A DNA stretch of 64,000 bases from an uncultured Bacteroidales bacterium (GCA_947074145.1 CAMTOJ010000001.1:124001-188000); one strand, 5' to 3'; shown: positions 8,005 to 17,916, counted from the stretch's first letter. The notes: generated by a model not told the origin, from the sequence alone. Translations and numbers: made by a program.

Positions 8005-11000
8005 TTATAATCTTGTTGTGTATTTTAAGACTTCTTCAGGTTTAACTGCTTTTCTTTCTGCATAATCAATAATTTGATCATCGGCTATTTCTGAAATCAT
8101 GAAATAACGAGCTTGAGGATTAGATATGTAAATACCACTAATACTTGACGATGGACTCATAGCACCATGTTCAGTCATTGTAATTCCAGCTGCAGAAAAA
8201 TCAAGAATCTTATCGAGAACAAAATTTAAAGACATATCAGGAAGTGATGGATATCCTATTGCCGGTCTTATCCCTGAGTAAGCAGATATTGAACTCTCTG
8301 CCTCATATCCCCAGATCTCTTCTCTTACTTTTTTATGTAGCCATTCACTTGTAGCCTCTGCCAATCTATCAGCAAGTGTTTGAATAAGAATAGCATTGTA
8401 ATCATCATTGTTGTCATTGAATATTTTTAGATATTTGGAGAACTCTTTACCAATTGCAACGGCAAATGTTCCTATATAATCTTCAACTGACGAGGGTGCT
8501 ATAAAATCGGAAATAGAAAGTGTCTGAATCGAATCTGATTGTTGTCTGAACGTTGGCAACTTGAATGTTTCATTTTCCGTTTTAATGAATATAGTCTCAT
8601 TTTCACAATAAGCCTTAAATATCCCTACGATACAATTCATTGTCAAATCAAGAGTATCAAGTAATTGGTTAGCATCTTTATATAATGTGAAAGCTTGAAT
8701 AGCTTTTTCTCTTTTTTCTAAAGGTACAGAATCAATCCATTCTTTATAAATAGCTTCATCTTTAATGATTGGATAAGAGAATGGGAAATTGCCAGATACT
8801 TTCCAGGCATTAAAAAAGTATTTCCAATTAATAAATTCTCTTACTTCTGAAACCGGGATATTATCCAGGCGAGTAATTCCCGCCTTATACGGATTTGGAG
8901 CATTATATTGAGACCAATCTAACTTTAAGGCTCTTTGACGAGCTTCATCAATAGATATAGTTTTCCTTTCTATTAATGTATCCCTAAGATTATTTTGTTG
9001 AATTTTTAATTCGTTTATAACAGAATCACGAGTCGTTACATTCATTAACTTTGATGCAATAACAGGATTTTGAGCAGCATCTTTGAGGTGAAATACCGGT
9101 CCTGAATAATTTGGAGCTATCTTAACGGCAGTATGTAATTCGGATGTTGTAGCCCCTCCTATCATTAAAGGTATAGAGAGGTTGTTTTTCTCCATATCTT
9201 TTGCAACATGGCACATTTCTTCAAGAGAAGGTGTAATCAGACCGCTCAGGCCTATAAAGTCAGCTTTCATTTCGATAGCAGCTTTTATTATCTCATCAGA
9301 TTGAACCATTACACCAAGATCTATTACTTCATAATTATTGCATGCAAGTATAATACCTACAATATTTTTGCCGATATCATGTACGTCACCTTTTACGGTT
9401 GCAATAACAAATTTACCGGCTTTGGTATCTGAAGATTTATCTTTTTGTGCTTCAATAGAAGGTGTCAGTAATTCTACTGCCTTTTTCATTGTTCTTGCAC
9501 TTTTTACAACCTGAGGAAGAAACATTTTACCCTCACCGAAAAGTGTACCAACTTCGTTCATCGCATCCATAAGCGGACCGTCGATAATATCTACAGCACG
9601 TGGATATTTTAGAAGAGCTTCTTTTATATATTGATCAAGATTCTCAGACAAACCTTTTCTTAATGCAAAAATTATTTTCTCTTCTATTGAAAGATTCAAA
9701 TTATCGTTGGAATCTTTAATTTCAGCTTTTGGCAAAGCGCCGTTTTTTAGTTCTTGAGCAACATCTATCAGTTTTTCTGTTGCATCATCTGATTTATTAA
9801 GTATAACATCCTCTACCACTGATAGTAGATCGGTCGGGATATCTTGAAAGTCTACAGAAGATGAAGGGTTTACAATTCCCATATCCATACCTGCTGCTAT
9901 TGCATGATAAAGAAATACAGAATGCATCACTTCGCGTAGATAATTGTTTCCACGGAATGAAAAAGAAAGATTACTTATTCCTCCACTCACTTTTGCATGA
10001 GGTAGATTATTTTTTATCCATCTTGTGGCTTCTATAAAATCGACCGCATAATTGTTGTGTTCTTTAATTCCTGTTGCAATGGCAAGAACGTTAGGATCGA
10101 AAATTATATCATGAGGATTGAAAGAGAGTTTGTCAACTAAGAGATTATAAGCTCTTTGACATATCTCAATTTTTCTTTGATAATTATCAGCTTGTCCTGT
10201 TTCATCGAATGCCATTACTACGACAGCTGCTCCCATTTTTTTTATAATCTCAGCTTTTGTAAGAAATGATTCTTCTCCCTCTTTAAGAGATATGGAATTT
10301 ACAATTGATTTACCTTGAATACATTTCAATCCGGATTCAATTACATTGAATTTAGAAGAATCAATCATAACAGGAACTTTACATACATCAGGATCACTAG
10401 CTACAAGATTTAAAAATACTCTCATTTCCTTTTCGGCATCGAGCATTGCATCATCCATATTTATATCTATGACCTGGGCACCTGCATCGACCTGAGCTCT
10501 TGCAATTTCCATTGCTTCATCATATTTCTTTTCATTTATAAGTCGAAGAAATTTACGACTTCCCGCGACATTGCATCTTTCTCCTATATTAAGAAAGTTG
10601 TTTGAAGAATCAATATGTAAAACTTCGAGCCCTGATAAAAGAGAGCTTGAATTAATTTGAGTTCTGAGATGTGGTTTCTTTCCTTCTACAAGTTTCGAAA
10701 TTAGTCGAATATGTTCAGGTGTTGTACCGCAACAGCCTCCAAGTATATTCACCAGAGATTCATCGACAAAACACCTAACATTGTTTAACATCATTTCAGG
10801 AGTTTCATCATATTCACCGAATCTGTTAGGAAGGCCGGCATTAGGATATGCTGAAATATAATGTTGCGAACTATCCCCCAACTCTCTAAGGAAAGGAAGC
10901 ATTTCTGAAGCTCCGAAAGAGCAGTTTAAACCTACCGAAAGTATGTCTGCATGCATAACTGATGCAAGGAAGGCCTCTATTGTCTGACCGGAGAGAGTTC

Positions 11001-11649
11001 TGCCGGATTTATCAGACACCGTTACTGATAGCATTATAGGAACTTTTCTTGTCTCTTTGATTGCTTTTGAAGCTCCGAATATTGCTGCTTTCGCGTTTAA
11101 AGTATCGAATATAGTTTCTATTAAAAGAAGATCAACACCACCCTTAATCAATGCTAATGTTTGTTCATAATAGGCATCAGAAAGCTGATCAAATGTGATA
11201 TTTCTTTCGGCCGGAGAACTAACATCGGGAGATATTGATGCAGTCCTGTTGGTTGGACCTATTGAACCGGCAACGAAACGAGGCTTGTCGGGATTGTTTA
11301 GATTAAATAAATCGGCTGCTTCTCTCGCTATCATTGCTGAAGTGAAGTTTATCCTCGCAGCATATTTATCAAGATGATAATCGGATAGTGATATTGATGT
11401 CGAATTGAATGTATTTGTTTCAATTATATCGGCTCCCGCTTCAAGATATTTTATATGAATCTGTTTTATTTTGTCAGGTTGTGTTATAGAGAGGATATCG
11501 TTACAACCTTTTATATTGATATTAAAATCTTTGAATTCTACCCCTCTAAAATCGGATTCAGAAAGAGATAACTCCTGAATCATTGTACCCATTGCACCAT
11601 CAAGAACTAAAATTCTTTCTTTTAGTATATCTTTTATTTTTGTCATCAC
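8005..11649 (-). CDS. metH: Cobalamin-dependent methionine synthase
   Basis: A full-length 1214-residue four-module MetH that methylates homocysteine using methyltetrahydrofolate and B12. Module 1 (about 1-320) is the homocysteine/Zn domain with Cys in GLNCSFG and the Cys pair in GGCCGTTP. Module 2 (about 340-620) is the pterin-binding barrel. Module 3 (about 640-880) binds B12, with the DxHxxG motif at Asp755, His757 and Gly760 and a later GGATTS. Module 4 (about 900-1214) is the SAM-dependent reactivation domain (RPAIGYPS, TEHGAMSPSSS). It is the last gene of an apparent DUF4286-ruvC-metH operon, only 57 bases after ruvC, which leaves no room for a cobalamin riboswitch directly upstream. 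The start is MMTKIKD; the second Met is an alternative. Confidence 0.97.
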   Translation of the reverse strand: MMTKIKDILKERILVLDGAMGTMIQELSLSESDFRGVEFKDFNINIKGCNDILSITQPDKIKQIHIKYLEAGADIIETNTFNSTSISLSDYHLDKYAARINFTSAMIAREAADLFNLNNPDKPRFVAGSIGPTNRTASISPDVSSPAERNITFDQLSDAYYEQTLALIKGGVDLLLIETIFDTLNAKAAIFGASKAIKETRKVPIMLSVTVSDKSGRTLSGQTIEAFLASVMHADILSVGLNCSFGASEMLPFLRELGDSSQHYISAYPNAGLPNRFGEYDETPEMMLNNVRCFVDESLVNILGGCCGTTPEHIRLISKLVEGKKPHLRTQINSSSLLSGLEVLHIDSSNNFLNIGERCNVAGSRKFLRLINEKKYDEAMEIARAQVDAGAQVIDINMDDAMLDAEKEMRVFLNLVASDPDVCKVPVMIDSSKFNVIESGLKCIQGKSIVNSISLKEGEESFLTKAEIIKKMGAAVVVMAFDETGQADNYQRKIEICQRAYNLLVDKLSFNPHDIIFDPNVLAIATGIKEHNNYAVDFIEATRWIKNNLPHAKVSGGISNLSFSFRGNNYLREVMHSVFLYHAIAAGMDMGIVNPSSSVDFQDIPTDLLSVVEDVILNKSDDATEKLIDVAQELKNGALPKAEIKDSNDNLNLSIEEKIIFALRKGLSENLDQYIKEALLKYPRAVDIIDGPLMDAMNEVGTLFGEGKMFLPQVVKSARTMKKAVELLTPSIEAQKDKSSDTKAGKFVIATVKGDVHDIGKNIVGIILACNNYEVIDLGVMVQSDEIIKAAIEMKADFIGLSGLITPSLEEMCHVAKDMEKNNLSIPLMIGGATTSELHTAVKIAPNYSGPVFHLKDAAQNPVIASKLMNVTTRDSVINELKIQQNNLRDTLIERKTISIDEARQRALKLDWSQYNAPNPYKAGITRLDNIPVSEVREFINWKYFFNAWKVSGNFPFSYPIIKDEAIYKEWIDSVPLEKREKAIQAFTLYKDANQLLDTLDLTMNCIVGIFKAYCENETIFIKTENETFKLPTFRQQSDSIQTLSISDFIAPSSVEDYIGTFAVAIGKEFSKYLKIFNDNNDDYNAILIQTLADRLAEATSEWLHKKVREEIWGYEAESSISAYSGIRPAIGYPSLPDMSLNFVLDKILDFSAAGITMTEHGAMSPSSSISGIYISNPQARYFMISEIADDQIIDYAERKAVKPEEVLKYTTRL

Positions 11650-11706
11650 CTTAATTTTTAATACTGATTGTCACTTAGTAAGTGCGTTTTATCTTACTCC
11701 TAAGAT

Positions 11707-12261
11707 TTACTTTATACGGGAAGGATTTTTATTTATAAAATCTTTCCAATTTGAATAGGACTTATCCTGTGAAGGACGATTGCTTTGATAAAAATGACAT
11801 AATGCAGCAGCTACTGCATCTGTTGCATCAAGCTTGGAATTCATGTCGGAATCCTGAATCTTAAGTATTCTTTTCACCATTCCTGCTACCTGATCCTTGG
11901 AGGCAGCACCATTTCCTGTAATAGACATTTTAATCTTTAAAGGAGCATATTCTGTAATTGGGATATCGCGGTTGAGAGCAGCAGCCATGGCTACACCTTG
12001 AGCACGGCCAAGTTTTAACATTGATTGTACATTCTTACCAAAGAAAGGGGCTTCAATAGCAAGTTCATCAGGATGATACTGATCAATAACAGATGTAACG
12101 CTTTCATATATCTTTTTTAGTCTTAGATAATGACTGTCAAACTTATTTAATAATAATACACCCATCGCAATAAGAGACGGGTTATTGTTTTGAATTATTA
12201 TTAAACCATAACCCATGACATTAGTCCCGGGATCTATACCTAAAATTATACGTTCTTTCAT
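11707..12261 (-). CDS. ruvC: Holliday junction resolvase RuvC
   Basis: A 184-residue RNase H-fold endonuclease that cleaves Holliday junctions in the RuvABC pathway. The acidic active site is visible: Asp10 in LGIDPGTN, Glu in LAIEAPFFG near residue 70, and two Asp in [11 protein letters not shown]. The length is normal for the family. It starts three bases after the stop of the DUF4286 gene and is followed after 57 bases by metH, so the three are probably cotranscribed although their functions are unrelated. Confidence 0.97.
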   Translation of the reverse strand: MKERIILGIDPGTNVMGYGLIIIQNNNPSLIAMGVLLLNKFDSHYLRLKKIYESVTSVIDQYHPDELAIEAPFFGKNVQSMLKLGRAQGVAMAAALNRDIPITEYAPLKIKMSITGNGAASKDQVAGMVKRILKIQDSDMNSKLDATDAVAAALCHFYQSNRPSQDKSYSNWKDFINKNPSRIK

Positions 12262-12264
12262 TCT

Positions 12265-12576
12265 TTAAAGTGCATATTCTTTCATCACTGTAGAGAAACC
12301 TACCACTTTACGGCCAAATCGGTTTACAAGATCTTTATTCAAAACCGGAGAATAATCAACATACCAGCTATTTAGAGCATCTATCGAGTCAAGAGTAAAT
12401 TGCAAAGCAAGATTTATACTTTCAGGGTTTTCTTCATCTGATAATATCTCAGCCAATCGAGGGTCTCGCAGTTTGCCTGATTCCATAGCCTGTGGAATAT
12501 ATGTATTCTTAAGATATTCGACGAATTCATCCTTGTTTGCTTTCTCTGTGTTGAAAGTTGTATTGAAGATTATCAT
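12265..12576 (-). CDS. DUF4286 family protein
   Basis: A 103-residue soluble protein with the pattern of DUF4286 (MIIFNTTF at the start, WY near residue 70, GRKVVGFSTV near the end), a ferredoxin-like small domain common in Bacteroidetes and of unknown function. The stop codon lies three bases before the ruvC start, indicating tight cotranscription. A TAnnTTTG box about 39 bases upstream makes it the first gene of the ruvC-metH transcript. No catalytic residues can be proposed. Confidence 0.85.
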   Translation of the reverse strand: MIIFNTTFNTEKANKDEFVEYLKNTYIPQAMESGKLRDPRLAEILSDEENPESINLALQFTLDSIDALNSWYVDYSPVLNKDLVNRFGRKVVGFSTVMKEYAL

Positions 12577-12614
12577 TTATATATTTTTTAAAAAGAGTCA
12601 TTATTATAATGTTA

Positions 12615-12622
12615 CAAAATTA
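12615..12622 (-). promoter_or_regulatory. -7 promoter box of the DUF4286-ruvC-metH operon
   Basis: The minus strand reads TAATTTTG, a perfect TAnnTTTG match, 39 bases before the DUF4286 start codon. Confidence 0.6.
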
Positions 12623-12790
12623 ATCGATTTTATTTCTAAATACTAATCCGTAATACTCAATGGTGTAATTTAAAGCAGATAATCTTGATTTTTTATATCA
12701 ATTTCAAATAATCATTCAAACTAAACTATTCTTAGAGATTGATGTTTTTTTATTAGTGATTGATATTTTTCTAATCTAAAAAATAACATT

Positions 12791-13312
12791 ATGTCATTGG
12801 AATCAGTAGAATTACTTAAAACGAAACTTGACGTTCAAAAGTTAATTGAAGAATTGAACTCTGCACTAGCAGAAGAATGGCTTGCTTTCTATCAATATTG
12901 GATTGGAGCACAAGTTGTTGTGGGCTTTAATCGCCCGGAAGTAGAATCAGAATTTCTTGAACACGCATCTGAAGAGTTTGAACATGCTAAATTGTTGGCA
13001 CAAAGAATAAAGGAGCTTGACGGAACGCCTGTTCTTTCACCTCAGGAATGGTATGAAATTGCTAAATGTAAATATATTAAGCCAACAGATTTCGGTGTGG
13101 TTGCTTTATTAAAAGATAATATAGCAGGCGAAAGATGTGCAATTGCTCATTATCAAAAAATCGCTACTATGACAGATGGTATTGATTTTGTTACAGCTGA
13201 TATAGCTAAACATATTCTTGCAGAAGAAGAGGAACATGAATTAGATTTAACAGACTATCTTAACGATATTGAAAAGGCAATGGTGGATATCAAAAAATCA
13301 TTGTCGAAGTAA
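12791..13312 (+). CDS. DPS-like ferritin (DPSL, thioferritin type)
   Basis: A 173-residue four-helix ferritin-like protein. Bacterioferritin-type di-iron ligands can be placed at Glu28/29, Glu62, His65, Glu114 and the EEEEHE block near residue 145-150. Two cysteines, Cys93 (AKCKY) and Cys116 (GERC), are spaced like the conserved cysteine pair that defines DPSL proteins, which form 12-subunit cages, oxidise iron with peroxide and protect DNA; a Bacteroides fragilis member is known. No haem-ligand methionine of true bacterioferritin is evident. It is a single-gene unit with its own terminator. Peroxide or iron regulation is expected from the family but no operator is visible. Confidence 0.85.
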   Translation: MSLESVELLKTKLDVQKLIEELNSALAEEWLAFYQYWIGAQVVVGFNRPEVESEFLEHASEEFEHAKLLAQRIKELDGTPVLSPQEWYEIAKCKYIKPTDFGVVALLKDNIAGERCAIAHYQKIATMTDGIDFVTADIAKHILAEEEEHELDLTDYLNDIEKAMVDIKKSLSK

Positions 13313-13377
13313 AATTGATATGTCATATTGATAATTCATGATTATATTTTAAAAGATATAATTTATAGATTTGTGTA

Positions 13378-13416
13378 AGGAACTGCAGGAAAAAATTTCG
13401 GCAGTTCCTGTTTTTG
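13378..13416 (+). terminator. Hairpin terminator after the ferritin gene
   Basis: AGGAACTGC (13378-13386) pairs with GCAGTTCCT (13401-13409), followed by GTTTTTGTTTTT. Confidence 0.85.
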
Positions 13417-13530
13417 TTTTTGCAGGACTTAATTTCAATATATAACAGAACTTTAACTATGTGATATTTAAATATTTATTCTTCCTCGCAAGAAAAAAAC
13501 ATTATAGTGTGAATTAAAATTGATAATAAT

Positions 13531-13538
13531 TAAATTTG
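13531..13538 (+). promoter_or_regulatory. -7 promoter box of fbp
   Basis: TAAATTTG matches TAnnTTTG and lies 23 bases before the chosen ATG at 13562. This argues against a TTG start at 13520, which would lie upstream of the box. Confidence 0.6.
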
Positions 13539-13561
13539 TAATTACTTTGTATAAAAAAAAT

Positions 13562-15553
13562 ATGATCGAAAATATTAAACTTAAACTTGAAGAAGTTGGT
13601 AAAGATCTTAGATATCTTTCTCTATTGTCTAATAACTTTCCTACTATAGCTCAAGCAAGTTCTGAAATAATAAACCTGGAAGCAATCCTAAACCTCCCAA
13701 AAGGTACTGAACATTTTCTAACCGATCTTCATGGAGAGTATGAGGCTTTCCAACATGTTTTAAAGAATGCTTCAGGTGTTGTCAGAAGAAAAGTCGATGA
13801 TATTTTCGGTTCTACCCTTCGAGAAAATGCCAAACGAGAACTGTGTACTCTTATATATTATCCTGAAGAGAAACTTGAACTTATCAAAAAAACAGAGTGT
13901 GATCTGGATGATTGGTATAGAACAACTTTACATCAGATAATTGAAGTTGCAAGAATTGTTTCTTCCAAATATTCAAGATCTAAAGTAAGAAAGTCCTTAC
14001 CCAAAGATTTTGCATATATAATAGAGGAATTATTACATGAATCATTGCAACAGACTGATAAACATGATTATTTCAATAGTATTATATCTAGTATTATTTC
14101 TATTCGTCGTGCCGATGAATTTATTATCGCAATTTGCAATGTAATTCAACGACTTACTATAGATACTCTGCACATCGTAGGAGACATCTATGATAGAGGT
14201 CCTGGCGCACATATAATAATGGAAACACTTTGTGGATATCATGATTTTGATATTCAGTGGGGAAATCATGATATATTGTGGATGGGTGCAGCAGCGGGCA
14301 ATAAAGCTTCTATCGCTAATGTTATCAGAATCAGTTTAAGATATGCCAATCTCGAAACACTTGAGGATGGTTATGGTATTAGTTTGCTCCCTCTTGCGAC
14401 ATTTGCAATGGAAATATATGGAGATGATTCGTGTAAGAATTTCAAATCCAAAATAAATGATTCTGATAATCATAAGGACAAAACATTGAGAATGTTGAGT
14501 CAGATGCACAAAGCAATTACTATCATACAGTTTAAACTCGAAGGTCAGATTATAGAAAGAAGACCCGAGTTTGATATGAAATCAAGGAATCTACTTGAAA
14601 AAATTAATTTCCTGAACGAAACTATTAATATTGATGGAAAAGATTATGATCTTCAGGATCCTAATTTTCCTACTATTGATTCCAAATCTCCTTATGTATT
14701 AACGCCTGAGGAGGAAGATCTACTTGAAAAACTTCAACACTCATTCCGAAATAGCGAAAAACTACATAAGCATATTCGTTGTCTTTATGCTAAAGGAAGT
14801 CTTTATCTGACAAGAAATTCAAATCTTTTATATCACGCTTCTATCCCATTGAATTCTGATGGCAGTTTAAAATCTGTGAAATTGTTGAATAAAGAATATA
14901 AAGGGAAAGCTCTTTTTGATACAATAGACAAATTAGTAAGAACAGCTTATTTTGACGAACAGGATTCAGAGAATAAGGGTTTTGCTGTTGATTATATGTG
15001 GTATTTATGGTGTGGTACTGATTCTCCTTTGTTTAATAAAGATAAGATGGCTACATTTGAACGTTATTTCATTGCAGATAAGGAAACTCACAAAGAGAAA
15101 AAAGGTGATTATTATAAATTAATCAACGAAGAGCCTGTTTGTGATATGATTTTATCAGAATTCGGGCTTAATCCTAAGAAGTCAAGAATAATCAATGGTC
15201 ATATCCCTGTAAAAACAATTAAAGGAGAAACTCCTTTACGTGCAAATGGAAAACTTTTGGTTATAGACGGAGGATTTTCAAAAGCATATCAAAGTGAAAC
15301 AGGTATAGCTGGATATACTCTTATCTACAATTCTCATGGATTACTTCTTGTTCAACATGAACCGTTTGAATCAGCTGAAGAAGCTGTAATGGAGGGACAA
15401 GATATAATTTCTACAATTCAGATTCTTGAATTTAAAGCACAGCGTTTGAGAGTAAGAGATACAGATCGAGGAAAAGAACTGGCTAATCAAATCAAAGATC
15501 TTCAGAAATTATTACTTGCTTATCGTGGTGGTCTAATAAAAGAAAAAAAATAA
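13562..15553 (+). CDS. fbp: Fructose-1,6-bisphosphatase, class III
   Basis: A protein of about 663 residues of the Firmicutes/Bacteroidetes-type class III FBPase, a metallophosphoesterase that removes the 1-phosphate of fructose 1,6-bisphosphate in gluconeogenesis. The metal-site blocks are clear: LTDLHGEYEAF near the N-terminus, then HIVGDIYDRGPGAH and QWGNHDILWMGA around residues 205-240, and later NGHIPVK. I chose the ATG at 13562 (MIENIKLKLEEVG) because a promoter box lies just before it. A 141-residue unknown protein follows after 25 bases and is probably cotranscribed. Confidence 0.95.
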   Translation: MIENIKLKLEEVGKDLRYLSLLSNNFPTIAQASSEIINLEAILNLPKGTEHFLTDLHGEYEAFQHVLKNASGVVRRKVDDIFGSTLRENAKRELCTLIYYPEEKLELIKKTECDLDDWYRTTLHQIIEVARIVSSKYSRSKVRKSLPKDFAYIIEELLHESLQQTDKHDYFNSIISSIISIRRADEFIIAICNVIQRLTIDTLHIVGDIYDRGPGAHIIMETLCGYHDFDIQWGNHDILWMGAAAGNKASIANVIRISLRYANLETLEDGYGISLLPLATFAMEIYGDDSCKNFKSKINDSDNHKDKTLRMLSQMHKAITIIQFKLEGQIIERRPEFDMKSRNLLEKINFLNETINIDGKDYDLQDPNFPTIDSKSPYVLTPEEEDLLEKLQHSFRNSEKLHKHIRCLYAKGSLYLTRNSNLLYHASIPLNSDGSLKSVKLLNKEYKGKALFDTIDKLVRTAYFDEQDSENKGFAVDYMWYLWCGTDSPLFNKDKMATFERYFIADKETHKEKKGDYYKLINEEPVCDMILSEFGLNPKKSRIINGHIPVKTIKGETPLRANGKLLVIDGGFSKAYQSETGIAGYTLIYNSHGLLLVQHEPFESAEEAVMEGQDIISTIQILEFKAQRLRVRDTDRGKELANQIKDLQKLLLAYRGGLIKEKK

Positions 15554-15578
15554 TTTTTTAACAAAAACCAATTATATT

Positions 15579-16004
15579 ATGCAAACTCAAAAATTTTCAG
15601 TCCTTTATTTTCCAAAAGAAATAGCTCTCGACTTTTCTGTGACCCAAGTCATCAATTGTATTGTTGAGAATATAAAAATTAGCGATATCGAAGAGATGTA
15701 TCTTTTTGATTCTAGTTCTGAAGATTATTATCTGGTTTCTGATTTCTCAAATTATACATCTTTAAAAGATATTATTAAACCAACTTTTGAAAATGGATCA
15801 TTAAGTATGTTTGATTTTGATATCCAGTTAAAAAATGGAATTAGTATATATACTCATGAAAATATTACAGTGGAAGGACGTGATTTAGATTCATTGTTTA
15901 AATATGTGGATTATATTTTTAGATTTTTCCATCTGGATGCCACAAAATGTAAAGAAATTATTATTTCTAAGCCGGATGAAGTAATAGAATTTGATGTAAA
16001 TTAA
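15579..16004 (+). CDS. Hypothetical protein (141 residues)
   Basis: I do not recognise this protein. It is soluble and acidic, with mixed alpha/beta character and no signal peptide, membrane segment or obvious catalytic motif. It starts 25 bases after fbp and is probably cotranscribed with it. Its end overlaps the upstream promoter element of the following AspT-family gene. The codon use looks like that of its neighbours, so it is likely a real gene. Confidence 0.7.
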   Translation: MQTQKFSVLYFPKEIALDFSVTQVINCIVENIKISDIEEMYLFDSSSEDYYLVSDFSNYTSLKDIIKPTFENGSLSMFDFDIQLKNGISIYTHENITVEGRDLDSLFKYVDYIFRFFHLDATKCKEIIISKPDEVIEFDVN

Positions 16005-16023
16005 AGACTCTTTTGTATCTTTG
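15990..16023 (+). promoter_or_regulatory. Promoter of the first AspT-family gene
   Basis: TTTG (15990-15993) and TATCTTTG (16016-16023) match the -33 and -7 elements with a 22-base spacer; GCGCAAAA follows. The start codon at 16049 is 25 bases downstream, which excludes a TTG start at 16013. Confidence 0.65.
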
Positions 16024-16048
16024 CGCAAAATTTAAATCACATAATTCT

Positions 16049-17635
16049 ATGGAGCTTTTCCAAAACTCGTATTTCTCACTATTTGTTATCGTAGCACTTG
16101 GCTACATGCTGGGATCTATTAAAATTAAAGGTGTATCTTTAGATGTTTCAGCTGTAATTTTCATCGCGTTGCTTTTTGGTCATTTTGGAATTGTTATTCC
16201 TTCCGACCTTCAAAATTTCGGAATGATCTTGTTTATTTTCACTATCGGTATTCAGGCCGGCCCCGGATTTCTTGATTCTTTTAAGAGTAAGGGACGTCAG
16301 CTTGCAATTCTGACAATGATTCTGATTGGGTCTGCCGGATTAGTTTCATATTTATGCGGATGGTTTTTTGATATTGATGCTGCCACTGTTACAGGACTTC
16401 TTGCAGGAGCATTAACCTCTACACCTGGTCTTGCAGCGGCAATCGAGGCGACAGGTTCTTCTCTTTCCTCTATCGGTTATGGTATTGCATATCCATTCGG
16501 AGTAATCGGAGTAATCTTATTTGTTAAACTTCTGCCAAAATTAATGAGAGTTAATATAACAGAATTAGACAATAAAATTGAATCAGAACAAGTAGATCAA
16601 TATCCTGCGATCTCTTTTCGTTCATTTGTTGTAACCAACAGCACGGTTTTCGGAAGATCAATAGCTGACTTGAAAATTCGAACAATGACCGGAGCTAATG
16701 TTTCAAGACTTCTTCATAATGGAGATGCTTTAATTCCTAAACCAACTGCAATACTTCATGAAGGTGATATAATTAAAGCAGTAGGAACATTTGATGCACT
16801 TGATCGCGTTGGAATGCTATTAGGTGAAAGTACCGATTTTGAACCACCTTTAAAAGAGGGAGTTGAAATAGAACAAATTCTACTTACAAATACCAAACTT
16901 GTGAATGAAACTTTAGGTTCATTAAATCTTCTTGGTAACTATGGTGCAACTGCAACACGTGTAAGAAGATCTGGTATCGAAATTACACCTTCTGCTGATT
17001 TGAAATTAAAATTTGGTGATAAATTAACTATTACATGTCCTAAAGAGGAACTAAAACAAATTGCCAGAATATTTGGTAATGACGATAAGGCGGTTTCAAG
17101 TACAAACTTCTTCCCTATTGCGGCAGGTATTGTTCTTGGAGTTTTATTCGGAAAAATAAATATCGCTCTTGGTAACGGTTTATCTTTCTCTCCCGGACTT
17201 ACAGGTGGTGTTCTTTTAGTGGCTATCACTTTAAGTGGTATCGGTAAAACAGGACCTATTATGTGGACAATGTCAGGTAGCTCAAATACTCTTCTTCGTC
17301 AACTTGGTTTAATAATGTTCCTTGCTGGTGTTGGAACTTCTGCTGGTCAGCATATTGTTGCTACTTTCCAACAACATGGTATAACATTATTCCTTGTAGG
17401 TGGAGCAATTACTCTTATACCGATGTTAATTGCTACTTTAATTGCACACTTCGTATTTAAAATGAATATATTATATCTACTTGGTGCATTAACTGGCGGT
17501 ATGACTTCTACTCCGGGATTGGCTGCTTGCGATTCTATGACAAGAACAAATATGCCTACTGTAGCTTACGCAACTGTATATCCTATTGCTTTGGTTCTTC
17601 TTATCGTAGTAATACAAATATTAGCTTACGTTTAG
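16049..17635 (+). CDS. AspT/YidE-family transporter (putative anion/amino acid exchanger)
   Basis: A 528-residue inner-membrane protein with the two-fold repeated AspT/YidE (Asp-Al_Ex) architecture: an N-terminal membrane half (about 1-170), two cytoplasmic RCK_C/TrkA_C-like domains (about 190-345), and a C-terminal membrane half (about 350-528). Both halves carry the family motif: GALTSTPGLAA near residue 130 and GGMTSTPGLAA near residue 495. Known members include the electrogenic aspartate:alanine exchanger; this one has two intact motifs and is closer in pattern to the YidE/YbjL branch, whose substrates are poorly known. A promoter and terminator make it a single-gene unit. A second, divergent paralog follows after 0.5 kb. 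Confidence 0.88.
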   Translation: MELFQNSYFSLFVIVALGYMLGSIKIKGVSLDVSAVIFIALLFGHFGIVIPSDLQNFGMILFIFTIGIQAGPGFLDSFKSKGRQLAILTMILIGSAGLVSYLCGWFFDIDAATVTGLLAGALTSTPGLAAAIEATGSSLSSIGYGIAYPFGVIGVILFVKLLPKLMRVNITELDNKIESEQVDQYPAISFRSFVVTNSTVFGRSIADLKIRTMTGANVSRLLHNGDALIPKPTAILHEGDIIKAVGTFDALDRVGMLLGESTDFEPPLKEGVEIEQILLTNTKLVNETLGSLNLLGNYGATATRVRRSGIEITPSADLKLKFGDKLTITCPKEELKQIARIFGNDDKAVSSTNFFPIAAGIVLGVLFGKINIALGNGLSFSPGLTGGVLLVAITLSGIGKTGPIMWTMSGSSNTLLRQLGLIMFLAGVGTSAGQHIVATFQQHGITLFLVGGAITLIPMLIATLIAHFVFKMNILYLLGALTGGMTSTPGLAACDSMTRTNMPTVAYATVYPIALVLLIVVIQILAYV

Positions 17636-17741
17636 TATATAATTATTTTTTCGTCTCATATTCTCTATCAATTATTCTACTATATGTTAATTGTGTAAGA
17701 GAATAAATAGACAAAAAAAGATTCAATATTACAAAAATTAT

Positions 17742-17785
17742 AAAGGGTGTTTCAATACTAATTGAAACACCCTTTTCTTTTATAT
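17742..17785 (+). terminator. Hairpin terminator after the first AspT-family gene
   Basis: AAAGGGTGTTTCAAT (17742-17756) pairs perfectly with ATTGAAACACCCTTT (17761-17775), followed by TCTTTTATATTTT. Confidence 0.9.
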
Positions 17786-17916
17786 TTTAATTCTTCTTAA
17801 TATCATAAGCATCTTAATCTTCTTACTTATTGAAAATACAAGAGATGAATATATGGTATTATTCTAAACTTATTTGTTAAATCTATGTTTTAATATAAAA
17901 CCAATTAGTTACAGTT

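Noticed and set aside
13520-13561. TTG start upstream of the fbp ATG
   Set aside because: It would lie upstream of the probable -7 box and adds a hydrophobic, lysine-rich extension unlike the family.
16013-16048. TTG start upstream of the first AspT-family ATG
   Set aside because: The stretch contains the perfect promoter box TATCTTTG, so it is probably not translated.
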